From: Septoria linicola
Taxonomy: Eukaryota > Ascomycota > Dothideomycetes > Mycosphaerellales > Mycosphaerellaceae
Direction of reading: 5' to 3'
DNA: 64,000 nt
NCBI GenBank assembly: GCA_024114885.1
Contig: CP099421.1
Span: 1,550,001 to 1,614,000 of the forward strand
Position 1 is the stretch's first letter. Every line of letters starts with the position of its first letter. Positions 42,858-53,829 of the stretch are shown piece by piece. The notes below the pieces were generated by a model. It had not been told where the DNA came from, did no database searches, and worked only from the letters and a program-made list of their open reading frames with translations. The translations under genes were made by a program, and so were the position numbers.

Positions 42858-44567
42858 ATGGCTATCACACTTGACAGCCTGCCTCTTGAGATCGTAGCGC
42901 TCATCGCAGAGCCTCTGGCCCATGATCGTCCCGCGCTGCTCAACTTCGCTGTGACCTCGAGTCGATATCAGGCAGCCTCGGAAGCGCTACTATGGCGTAG
43001 GCTCTTTGTTCGTACAGGAGAGCAGTGCAAGCGCATCCTACAGTCCTTAAAGCTCCGCCTCGACCGTGCAACTGCAGTACACGAGATCGAGCTCAGAGCC
43101 AAATATCGCCACGAAGTGGGCCTTCAGAAAGTACACAAGATTTTGAGTTTAACTCACAATCTGCGAAACTTGACAATCGAGAGTCCTACTTGCAATTATG
43201 GACATTGGAATGGGGATGCAAATTGGCCTATCATTGCTCGAGATATTTATGCTTTATTTCTGTACGCAAGCGTCCGCCATAAGTTTCAATTTCTCACGTG
43301 GATGTCTCTGCGTGCTTCGCGATGACCGCGGCACTATGTGCTCAGAACTCTACCGCAAGAGCTCGGAGATAAACCAGAGACACTGCTACCAGAGACACTG
43401 CTAATCCTTCAATTGCATCTTCAGGCGATCGAACCCCGAGCATGCAGCTTTGGCTAACCTGGAAAAGCCACCTCTGCCATTGCTGAAGCGGCTTATAGTC
43501 CACAGCAATGGGAACAAATCTCGCTTTTGGGACTCCGAGTATTCCTTCGAGGGACTATTTTCCCATCCCTGTCTTGAAGAACTCGCATTGTCTTGCGCCA
43601 ATATCAATTTCGGTCACGATCAAGCAAGCCATCGACACGCTACGCCGCTGAAGATACTCAATCTCATAGAGTGCAACATCGATCTGCCTGGTCTGCGCGC
43701 CCTACTCTTCTGTCCACGTGCTCTGGAGCATCTGCACCTCGGTATGCTGTGATCACTTCTCACACAGAGCAGCTTCGCTGCTCAGCATTACTTGTTCTCC
43801 ATCTTTAAGCTGCTCAAATCGAATACGTGAACAGTGCTGACAATGGTGCAGGAGAGAACCGTGATCACCAGAATGCACCCAGACCAGTCGGTTGCAGCGA
43901 CCTATTGATGGAAGACGAGGAGCAATTCTTTGCAGCATTACGGCAGCAGGCACACTCGCTCCAAACAATCACTTATCGACCACGCATCCCGGAGCTCCTT
44001 GACTCATTCTCTGGCAGACAATCTTTTGCAGAGTTCACGGAGTTGACGCACTTCACAATCAATGCACAGCTTGGACACAGTGACTTGCTGGAGAGCTCTC
44101 TTTTGGGCACCGCTCCTCGTTTGGAGTCGCTTACTGTCGACCAAGAGGAGCACAGGCTTCACGGCCAGTCAGCTGCTGCCAACGAGCAACCGGCCCCCAA
44201 TCGCAGCATCATTCAGCTAGCGAAAAGAGCTCTGGCATCTGACACACTCAAAGAGCTACGGCTTGACGTTTCAAGTCGTCGTTCTATTGAAGAGTTCTCC
44301 TCTCGAGCTGTCAAAAGTGCCGTTGACGCGAGCAGGAGATTACTTTCCAGCAAGCAAATCACACTCCTGATCGTCTTCCAAGTCCACAGACGATGGGGTC
44401 TGGTTCCTCCTTATCTGTACGGCGAAGAAGAACCTTCGCAACGCGTCATTTATGACAGTAGGACCGGCGAATGGGATAACAGCGATGGTGATTCAGACTT
44501 CAACGCAGTCGACCAGCTTGATACCGCTCTATGGAATGGTGAACACTCCGAAGACGAGGAAGAGTGA
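42858..44567 (+). CDS. F-box / leucine-rich-repeat-like protein
   Basis: Three exons: join(42858..43261, 43425..43741, 43852..44567), 478 aa; phases agree at both joins. The N-terminus MAITLDSLPLEIVALIAEPL with SSRYQAASEALLWRRLFV is an F-box. Downstream irregular LRR-like strands are seen (TPLKILNLIECNIDLPGLRA, PRALEHLHLG, LTHFTINAQLGHSDLLESS). The C-terminus is acidic (GEHSEDEEE). Such proteins are substrate adaptors of SCF ubiquitin ligases; this one's target is unknown. Intron 1 (163 nt) carries an exact 15-bp tandem duplication. Confidence 0.75.
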
Positions 44568-45204
44568 GGGAGTGGGTGGCCAGTCTGGAGATGAGCCCGA
44601 TGCTTCAGTGGCTTCAGTGCGCAGCAGGGGCAGCGCAAGAACAGGTTACTGTACTTCACCGCAACACGGACTGGGGGTGTCTTCGAGATAACTGCACCAA
44701 CTTCCATATCCAGATGCCACCCCGGCGAAGAAGAGCGCAACTGACTATCGTCAACCCTTTCTGGGCGCCTTGAAAGCTCGAATTGACCTGAGTCAAGCGG
44801 ATTCGCAAGCGCGACCATGTCCAAGCCATAGAGAAGTCAATTGCAGTCCAAGTAGCGATCTAATTCTTTGCGGGTCACATGGACGGCTTTGCTGTGTTGT
44901 TAACATGGTGGATTGGCAAGTGGAGTCCTAGCTGCCTTTTGTTGCTGAAGCTGGGCAAGCTGCGCCGCCGACAAGGCCATTCTCGCCGAAGTCTTGGCTA
45001 GCCGTAACTCTTCACATGGCACTTCTACAAGAGCAGTTCCACCGCGACCCACGACGTGCAACCAGAGCACCGGGTAGACGCGCATACGCCGACGCGACGG
45101 GATGCCAGTGGTAAATATAAGTATGGCAGAGTTAGACTGCTTCTCTTTCTCTAACACCGTTCTCCTGTTCCAACCTCATCCTTACTTCCACAAATAACAG
45201 AACC
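44568..45204. other. Intergenic region upstream of the Gfo/Idh/MocA gene
   Basis: 637 bp. An 85-codon minus-strand frame at 44900-45157 has no family resemblance. I see nothing else. Confidence 0.5.
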
Positions 45205-46275
45205 ATGGCTCGTAAGCTAAAAGTCGCCGTCAGCGGTCTTGGTCGCATGGGAGCTCGTCACGCTGTCAACTACCTCGCAAAGACGCCGCGCGCCGAACTG
45301 GTCGCTGTTTGCGATCCTGATCCTAAAGCTCAGGCATGGGCCAGAACTGCGCTTGAGCCGGCTGGTGTGAAGATATATGCCGACTTCGACGAGATGCTAG
45401 CTCACCCTGGTATCGAGGCCGTCATTGTCTCTGGGATCACCACCGAGCACGCGCCACAATCGATTCGCGCAATTCGCGCGGGCAAGCACGTCCTATGCGA
45501 GAAGCCACTTTCCACAGACGTCGACATCAGCCAAGGTGTACTCGATGTCGCGAAGCAACACCCACACCTCAAAGTCATGACTGGCTTCTCCCGCAGATTT
45601 GATCAGAGCTACCGTAATGCGTGGAAGAAGGCAGACTCTGGAGATATTGGACGTCCTGTAGTCTTCCGCTCTCAGACATGTGACAAGTACCGGGATGACG
45701 ACTACTTCATTGGCTACTCGAAAGTGTCCGGATCCATTTTCGTTGACGCTTCAGTCCACGACATTGATCTCGCTCTGTGGTTCTTCGGCCAAGACAGCGT
45801 TGTAAAGAGTGTGTCGGCTGTTGGTACTTGTGCACGTTACCAGGGACTCAAGCAATACGGCGATGTTGACAACGGCGTCGGTATCGTAGAGTTCTGGGGA
45901 GGCAAGATTGCATACTTCTATGCTTGCCGAATGATGGCAGTGGGACAACACGATATGACAGAGTTTATTGGCACACACGGCAAGTTGACAGTCAATGCCA
46001 ACCCCGTGCACGATCTCGTGGAGCATCACGAATCAACAGGCATCCGGAAAGAAATTGGCCAGACGTACTGGGACCGCTTTGAGCCAGCCTTTGTTCGTGA
46101 GAGTAATGAGTTTACTGAGGCTGTGTTGGACGACAAGCCGTTGCCTTTCAAGCTTACGGGCGCCATCCAAGCGCTCAAGATTGGAAGCTATCTCCAAGAA
46201 GCGCTGCGGACTGGTGATAAGCTGTTCTTTGACGAGACTGGCGAGAGTGTTGCGAGGCCAGCGTCGAGACTATAG
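45205..46275 (+). CDS. Gfo/Idh/MocA family NAD(P)-dependent dehydrogenase, inositol-dehydrogenase-like
   Basis: 356-aa single exon. The N-terminal Rossmann domain shows KVAVSGLGRMGARHAVNYLA (nucleotide loop) and VAVCDPDPKAQAW. The family hallmark EKPLSTD (about residues 100-106) carries the conserved Lys. The C-terminal sheet domain includes DASVHDIDLALWFFG with the His/Asp pair placed for catalysis in inositol 2-dehydrogenases (IolG). Members oxidise or reduce sugars, inositols and pseudo-sugars; the sequence is compatible with myo-inositol but does not prove it. A myo-inositol-type transporter lies 7.6 kb downstream (plus). Cytosolic, with no signal peptide. Confidence 0.82.
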   Translation: MARKLKVAVSGLGRMGARHAVNYLAKTPRAELVAVCDPDPKAQAWARTALEPAGVKIYADFDEMLAHPGIEAVIVSGITTEHAPQSIRAIRAGKHVLCEKPLSTDVDISQGVLDVAKQHPHLKVMTGFSRRFDQSYRNAWKKADSGDIGRPVVFRSQTCDKYRDDDYFIGYSKVSGSIFVDASVHDIDLALWFFGQDSVVKSVSAVGTCARYQGLKQYGDVDNGVGIVEFWGGKIAYFYACRMMAVGQHDMTEFIGTHGKLTVNANPVHDLVEHHESTGIRKEIGQTYWDRFEPAFVRESNEFTEAVLDDKPLPFKLTGAIQALKIGSYLQEALRTGDKLFFDETGESVARPASRL

Positions 46276-47374
46276 GATAGAAGGTATCATGGATCTAATA
46301 CGAACTTGAATCTAGCCTCCCCACAACTGACCATGCCTCTGTTTTGCCTGCCGTGGGTTCCCTATGTGCTCCAGGAAACAGATAGGAGTCAATTCTAGCT
46401 GACGTGTTTAGCGAGCCAAGCAAGAGCAATCAAAGCTTTGTCATCGTCAGCTCTAGCAAGGCTGGCAGCCCGTATGCTCATCGACCTTTCTGGTGACAAA
46501 TAATGGCCAGTAGCAGCCAATCCGGTCCATTGATGTAGGCACGCATTTCGCAGGCAGCCTTTCCCGCAAGCCACAACATCACGGCACGGCAAGACCAGAG
46601 TCATCAACCACATAGACACGGCACACTTCGGTGAAGGAAGTCAGAGCCTCGTTCTAATATGATGCAGGTCACCAAGGCTGTCTCCCGAGAGGTGACTCAT
46701 TGCACTTTTTTGATTGGTTGTGGCGCCTGAGTAGTGATTATGTATCTTGACTACACCTCCTCCTCGCCCTATTCTCACGCTCTCAGGTAAGTCCTAATCT
46801 CAGTGCCACCAGCGACCACCGCCGTCACAATCTTACCGCAAAGTACTCTGACTTGTCACAGAACCCTGCGACTTTCTATCACAGGCCAGCCGCTGAAGCA
46901 GAGAATATGAAGAAGCCGCAAAACGAATGCATTGAGACACTATGCAACGACTTGGCCACAGACCACTTGTTCTGTCCTTGGAATCTCAAGGTCTTCCGAC
47001 TTGTCCAAATTTGTCATGTGGCCGCCTGCAATGGCACGAGTCCATTGCAATCGACGGTCTGCCGTTTCACTGGGACCGTTGATTCCAGACGATTACTGGA
47101 ATAAGGTGTGGCAGTGTGTTCGATTACATGATCAGTTTCTGGCCCGTCTCCAAAGTTCAAAACGACGACCAAGCCGCTATGTGCACAGACGGCGGCCATC
47201 AACAGCCTGGACGACCCTCGGAGAAGCAATCAATCGGACATCTCGTTGGCTCAGTAGTACTACGTTGCCTCCACGAGACCTATCGTGAGAAGTGGACACT
47301 TTGTGAATGGATGCATGATATTCACGAATCGACACGTCAATCATAGCGTTTGACACGCAGCTATCTGGAAGTCT
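46276..47374. other. Convergent intergenic region, no gene seen
   Basis: 1.1 kb between the stops of the dehydrogenase (plus) and the peptide transporter (minus). No frame beyond about 120 codons, no repeat and no RNA gene recognised. Confidence 0.55.
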
Positions 47375-49597
47375 CTATTGCTTCTGCGAGATCATCATCT
47401 CCTCGTTCTTCACGATGGCTGGGGCATCGTTAGGAGTGTAGTTGAGCGAGTTGGCCCGCACGACGTTCACGGTTCCCTCCATCTTCAAGTGGTAGTCGGT
47501 GTTCTCCTCGGCATCGTTCAAGGTGTATTCCTCCTTGTCGATGTGCTTGAACAGGAAATAGAACAGAATAGCAACTACTGCGCCGACGATTGCTGGTCCA
47601 CCAAAGTCCCAGGTCAGGTATGGGTCGCGGATGATCGAGGAGCAGGCGAGGCCGATCGCGTAAGCAAAGCCGGTGTTGAGCAGGTTGATGGCCGACACCA
47701 GACCTCTCATGTTCACAGGAGCACGGGAGTACGCAATGCCATATGCCGGTACGTTGACGAAGACCTCAGAAATGCCGCCCAATCCATAAGGGATTGCCAT
47801 CCACCAAATGGTGATGGGAGCAACTCCGGTGCCGATCGTGCAGTCGTCCGAGCCGTAATTACCACACGGAGACTGCTGGTAAGCGTAATAGTTGAGGATG
47901 GCATACCCTGCGCCGCCAACTGCGCTCATCATCAGGCCCGTGGATATTCTTGCGACTGGTCCGTAATGAACCTTGAGCTTGCGAAGTAGTGGATACAGGC
48001 CGTAGTTAAAGATGGGCACAGACACGATAATGCTCAAGCTCTGTTAAATTGTCAGCATAGGAAACCATTGGAGCACTCTATCTAGGCTACGACTTACGTT
48101 GAAGTTCTGAATAACGTCGTTGGGCACACCATTTGTTGTCAACATCGTCGACAAGAATCCGGCAGCTCCACCAATACCATTGTCGTTAAGGTATTGGATA
48201 GGGAAGAAGCAGAACATTCCGGTAGCCTGGAAAGCTCGCTTGACATCCTCAACGAACTGATCGTTCCAGGAAGTCTGAATGCTGAGGCCAGAAGCAGCAA
48301 TGTGGGAAGGTTTCGCTAGGTCCCAGAATCCATGACGACCGATTTTTGTCATTCCGCCACGACGGAAGCAGACGCCAAGGACCTTGAAGACACGGCCGAG
48401 ATCGCTGCCTCCTGGTGGGTGCTGGATCAAGCGAGGCTTCAAGAACCACAGAAGGAGTGGCAGGGGGAGATACAGCAGAAGTGGGAGCAAAAACGCGAGC
48501 CACCATCCGACATACTTCTCGGCATAGGTCGTCGCAACACCCATGAACCCTCCAATATTGATCAGGAGGTAGAACCACAGCATTACTCTTTCCGTGGTCG
48601 CCTCCGGATCTTCGATGCATCTCTCGCCTTTCTTGGTAGTAATGACCTTTGGCACTCTTGTGGTCATCTGGTCCAGCAAGAGTGGTGAGACATTAGGCTT
48701 GAACATGGCTACAGACATTTGTTAGCGAAGCGAACTCTCAAGTAGGACAGGGGACTTTTCTTACCAGCTCCCACGGCCAGAATGTAAAGCGAAAGGAGAT
48801 AAGGTGTCACTGCACTTCCATCCGCAAGAAGTGGCTTCGCAGCAGAGACGCACATCAGGACGTGAGCAACACCAAAGACGATGACACCGTAGCAGATGAG
48901 GTTGAAACGGCCAGTACGGGTATCTGCGAGCCAACCGAAGAAGATCGGGAGAACATAGACCATCATGGAGAAGGATTGCGAGACAGCATTGGCCTTGACC
49001 TAAAGCAATAGATACGAAGTCAGCAATGTCTCAAACGTTCATCAAACTGTCACAAGGCGGCTGTGAGCACAGCATGCCCCAGCATAGAGGCGTTTGGCAG
49101 AGAGAGATGGCAGGAGTTCAAGGGTTTGCATCCCGGCCCGGAGAAAGGAGAGGGGGGGGGGGGGGGGGGGGGGTTATTCCACTTACCGTTCCCAGTCCAA
49201 GTGCACCAGCGGTCTCTTGAGTACCTGCTGGAGGCGCACCGTACCCATTACCTCCGCGAGGGAGCGGTCTGTTGACGAAATTGCCGATCAACTGCTGGAC
49301 ACCATAGTACGATGCACGTTCGCAGAATTCCACGAAGCAAATCAGGTATGCAATCGTCGGCATCTTGCCCGGCACACGTCGCAGGGTCTTGAGTTCTTCC
49401 ACAGTCGGCTTGCCCTCGTAGTCGCCAGCATTGAGCAGGATGTCGTGGTAGAGGTTAGGACCCTCTGGCGTGCCCTTCTCATCGTTGGAGGACGAGCGCT
49501 CAGAGTCGCGCGACGTCTGGATTTCTTTGCTTGCTACGCTTGTGTCTTAGCTTATCATTCATGGAGGTCAACGGAGCTCCCGGAAACACGTACCCAT
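47375..49597 (-). CDS. PTR2: POT/PTR2-family proton-coupled peptide transporter
   Basis: Five exons: complement(join(47375..48040, 48098..48708, 48765..48999, 49187..49533, 49594..49597)), 620 aa. Exon 1 is only 4 nt (ATGG), spliced to give MASKEIQTSRDSERSS. Family blocks are PTIAYLICFVEFCERASYYG, VQQLIGNFVNRPLP, FSMMVYVLPIFFGWLADTRT, FYLLINIGGFMGVATTYAEK, FFPIQYLNDNGIG and GISEVFVNVPAYGIAYSRAP. About 12 membrane helices are expected, with a long cytosolic loop after helix 6. It imports di- and tripeptides across the plasma membrane. Intron 2 (49000-49186) carries a run of 22 G (plus strand) at 49152-49173. Confidence 0.9.
49152..49173. repeat. 22-base guanine homopolymer inside a PTR2 intron
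   Basis: An uninterrupted run of 22 G on the plus strand (C on the transcript strand), 13 bases from the 5' splice site GTAAGT of intron 2. Its length is likely to vary between isolates or between reads. Confidence 0.9.
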
Positions 49598-51250
49598 TGT
49601 GATGGTCCTTGCAAGTCGATGCACTTCCAGGAGGGAGAGATGAAGTTGCAAAAGCACGCGACCTACCTGGGGTATTAAACACTTGCACTTGCGGTTATCT
49701 GACCCGCTACTGGCCTCGTGGTACTGCCCAGACCGACATCTGTGCGTTGATCGCTGCAATCGGTCGTACTATTTACGAGTGACCAGGAATCCTGGCAACT
49801 GTAATTGGACGCAAGTCCGGCTAGAGTGGCCACCCTGGAGAACGACTTGCCTAGAGAAGTCTGGCCTTGGCTTGCAGAGCTTAGCGAATCTTGTTGGCTC
49901 TCAAGACCAACTAAGAATGCGCCAGTATCTCGGCTCAAACACTGTTTCGTGGTTGGTCAAAGACAACTAGATAAAGCACAAGCGCGCTCGCCATCGGCCG
50001 GACCCTTTCACCTGATGAAGAAGGTGACTTCGAAATGGCGTGTACTCCAACCTTAAATTTTGCAGTGCAATGTGGGAACCGCGCGTGAGAGGCGCGCGAA
50101 GCCTTATCCATTGAACGCCAAAATTGCTTGATATGAGTACACGAATCTCTCTCGCCGTCGCTGGTGTTTCATCTTATCATAGGATCGATCAATCCTCATG
50201 ACTTGTTCTCGGCGTGCCCGAGCAGGCAGAGTGGCAAAATGTAAGCAGAAAGGCAAGCTGAGCATGCGATAGAAGATCTGCCCTTAGTGTCACACCAGAA
50301 GGATGCGATGCACGACTCTCTACTACTCTGATATGCCGCATATCGCTATCATTGATGCTAGTATACTTCCTCATTGAGAGCTTCCGTGTGTTGGAATCCT
50401 TCATGGCACTTAAGCCGGCGTTTGATCCGAGGGCAGCCGAACCATCGGATCAGTGTAACGTACAGCTGGGATGGGAGCAGCTGGATCTCACTAACAACGT
50501 GTCCACAAAGCGCTTGACAACCTGACGATCTCTGCCCTGGGTGACTTGTGAGCCTCGGCTTCGAGAGCAGGGACAAGCATAGACCAATATCGTAAACAGT
50601 GGCAGATATGACAGCGCACAATGCCACTTGATCTCAGGATATCTCTCTGCTCGTTCAAGTCGCGGAACAACGTGTATCGACGCTCGATATAGCACGGTCT
50701 CCGTCTTGTGAATGGAAAGTGTCGTCGTGCAAACAATGATACAGGCAAAATGAAGTCTCATCGTGTGTCATTTTTCGAAAGTCCTCTTCTTACACGATGT
50801 TTCCTGCTGTGCCATCGGCGTCGTTCTCCATTTCTCCGACACAGATGCGGTATAGCGTGACACAAGTGAATGATGAGTCACGACAGAGTACTTTTCAGAC
50901 CGAGTGAGCTTGGTGGAGCGGTGGAGCTACAATCAACAATGCTTTGCGAAATAAGAGAATGACCATCTGCGACTTTACGTTCGTAGAGCGCTCAGTAGGC
51001 TAGAATATATTACAGTATCTGCAACTTCGACTGTGAATGGAATTGCGAAGGCAGGCACGGCATGCGCCCTAAGGAAAGCAGTTTTCTCTCCTTTTAGCTA
51101 CCAGTCGCCGATTCTTGCAATACTTCACTCTGTGTGGCGTCTCCCACTGACCGCGCTGTTCTCTCTACACCCACAATACCACTCCTCGATGAGGCGACAT
51201 GGATCCGCAGACCGAAAATCCTGCCTGTCCCAAGCCGACAAGATACCGAC
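49598..51250. other. Intergenic region between PTR2 and the Zn2Cys6 gene
   Basis: 1.65 kb between divergent genes. It should contain both promoters. Short frames (up to about 100 codons) have no resemblance to known families, and no repeat is seen. The transcription-factor frame is open from 51134, but without an ATG before 51251. Confidence 0.5.
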
Positions 51251-53048
51251 ATGAGCAGCGTTAGGAACACGAACAGAAGCAGTACCACGAAAACTCTGCA
51301 AGTCTGTGAGAGTTGCAGGATCCGCAAAGTGAGATGCGATCCCGCCGAAAATGGCTGCCACCATTGTCGCGAGCTGGGAATGGACTGCATCCGGACGCCA
51401 GTGATCAGATTCAAGCATGCCGCCGGTCAGCAGTCAATGCAGTGGTCGCCAGAACAGACTTGGACACAGCCAAAAGCAGGACTCCGCTACTACGATGAAA
51501 CTCCAGAACTCGTTGATTTCTACCATGGCGACATCACAACGTTGCCACGTGGAGGGACATCGTCGGATGCGGTGCCTATAGAGGATCTTTCCAAGCTAGC
51601 CAGGAGCGATCTTGCTGAGCACTCTTCAGTCAGTGCCTTGGACATCGTTCAGAGGCATGAAGAGCCGCTAGAAGTGCAATCATCTGTGCTACATGAGCCA
51701 CTACAGGATGGTACCCAGGATCGAATAGACCTGGGGCTCTCGCCGTTTGCAAATAATGACAACATCAGCGGCACGTCGCCCGGCACCAATTCGCAGACCA
51801 ACCAGTCGCCGTGGACTCTTCTGTCGATGGAATCGAACGACATGCATACTCCGCAACAACAGCCTTCACAAGCTCTATCCGAGACGGAAGCTCTTTTGTT
51901 GCGCAACTTTACGGAGAACATGGCTCTGTGGGCTGATGGCCCAGACCCTCAGCGCTCTTTCGAACTTGAAGCTTCTCGCATTGCGCTAACGGACCCAGTC
52001 CTAAGACATGCTATTTGTGCCTTTTCTTCAAGGCATGTACGGCGTCAGAACATTGATCGGGACGCAGAAGCACTCGAGCACCAGGATGCGTGTCTGCAGC
52101 TACTTATTCCAGCCATGTCAAGCCAGCACTCGATGAGCGAAGGCGTTCTAGCCGCAGTCGCAATACTGCGTCAGAACGAAGAAATGGATGGTGCGTATTG
52201 AGATACGCGAGAATTCGGATTGAAGCTAATAGCTCACAGAATGCGACAATCGATTTCATCTGGAGGGCGTAACCCGCATTCTAAACGACGTCTCCGCTTT
52301 CGCGTCGTCTGGAGGCCTCCGCGAGGCAACTGCGTGGCTTTGTCTGCGGGAAGATATATATGTGTCGCTCACCACGCAGACAATCCTTCGCACCAGCCTG
52401 CCGCCCTTCGAAAGTGCGACATGGATTCAAGGTGTAGATGACTATTCATGGACAAATAGAATGGTCCTTCTCTTGGCAAAGCTCCTGTCAGTCGCCTTTC
52501 TAGATATATCAGATCTACCTGCCCTTGCGAACATACGACGACACATAAATGAATGGGACGCAACAAAGCCTCACACATTTACTCCAATCTACCTTCGCGA
52601 ACGACATCCTTCAAGAGGCCAGTTTTTGCCGGAGATATGGATGCTAGCACCTTCTCACGCCATCGGACTCCAATACTACCATATTGCACAGCTCGTACTG
52701 GCTGTATCGGCCCGTGTCACGTCTGCAAGACCATTCGATCACATTCACGAGCACCGCAATGTCGAGAGACAGGTCCGATATAATCTGCTCCGCGTTGTCG
52801 GCATCGCAAGGTCCAACCCGCGATATAATCTGCTCCGCGTTGTCGGCATCGCAAGGTCCAACCCGCGAGCACAAAATACGTGGTTCACCGCGCACCATTG
52901 CCTCCAAGTCTGGGGTGGCAGCCTACGAAAGAATGGCGATCAACAGGCATGCCTGGCCTTCCTACATGCTATGGGGGATCAGACTGGATGGCGCGTAGGT
53001 CAATTGATGCGAACATTGACCTCGCAATGGGAAGACGATAGTGAATGA
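51251..53048 (+). CDS. Zn2Cys6 fungal transcription factor with an internal duplicated segment
   Basis: Two exons: join(51251..52190, 52240..53048), 582 aa. The binuclear zinc cluster is at residues 19-46 with spacing C-X2-C-X6-C-X6-C-X2-C-X6-C, followed by a Gln/Ser-rich linker and a fungal transcription-factor middle region (about 215-560, LLRNFTENMALWADGPDP, DPVLRHAICAFSSRHVRRQN). The plan resembles ARCA-like regulators. An exact 45-bp tandem duplication (52776-52820 and 52821-52865) repeats residues RYNLLRVVGIARSNP in frame in the C-terminal helical region. It sits between a peptide transporter and a myo-inositol-type transporter and could regulate either; that is only inference from position. 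Confidence 0.85.
52776..52865 (+). repeat. Exact 45-bp tandem duplication inside the Zn2Cys6 gene
   Basis: Two identical, directly adjacent 45-bp copies (52776-52820, 52821-52865). 45 is a multiple of three, so the frame is kept and 15 residues are repeated. No mismatch is seen between copies. Confidence 0.95.
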
Positions 53049-53829
53049 ACGAGTACCCAAAGGAGTACGTGCCTGACAAGCACGGTAAATTTTCCACGTT
53101 ACTTCTCCCGAGAGATCGCCTAATAGCACCATTCCTGGACCACGGCGATTGACTCCCGCTGCCGTTACCGAATGTACTACTTCCATGTTCTGCTATTCGG
53201 GAGCTGGGCGGCTTGTCCTGATGGCAGATTCGGACGAGGCTGATGCCAAGCATTGTGGATGTGCGCCTGCCACTTCACCGGCCAGAATTTCCATGCTCTC
53301 GGCAACATTGCTCATCACAGGGTGTTCTCCCCAAGGTTCCGCTCACACCTCTCGATTAGTTATATTGGCAGTTTTCTGGCCCCACCACGCCAATGAGTCG
53401 CATAACGTGGCTTGCTTCTGTAAGTCTGCGGCTTCTCGAGATCAAGCCATTCGCAAGGTCTTTGGGTCTGGCAATGGTGGCTTCTTCCTCAGACTCACAC
53501 AAAGGGCTAGGCTGGCTACAAGGAAACCCTCACTGACTACCGCCGCGTGTGAATCAGGCCGCGCACACGGTTAGTACTCCGCTTTGCACGCCGATAGAAG
53601 CATCCCGATCTACTTCCTTTTGCCACGCGGGGTCCCCATGGGTTCAGCGCACCAACTCGTGCTCAAGACCCACTTTCCATACTGTCGACATGCTGCCTTG
53701 ATCGTGTGGCATACATATAGACCGACCTTGCCCTGTCTATATCACTATCGCTGTTCAGACTTTTGACCAGAATCTAGTTAGTTGCCCAGGTGAACAGCAA
53801 CATCTCTCTTCTTCGGCCGCTCGACAGCA
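53049..53829. other. Intergenic region upstream of the sugar transporter
   Basis: 781 bp. A 141-codon plus frame at 53149-53574 is Ser/Ala/Cys-rich without family resemblance. The region should hold the transporter promoter. Confidence 0.5.
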
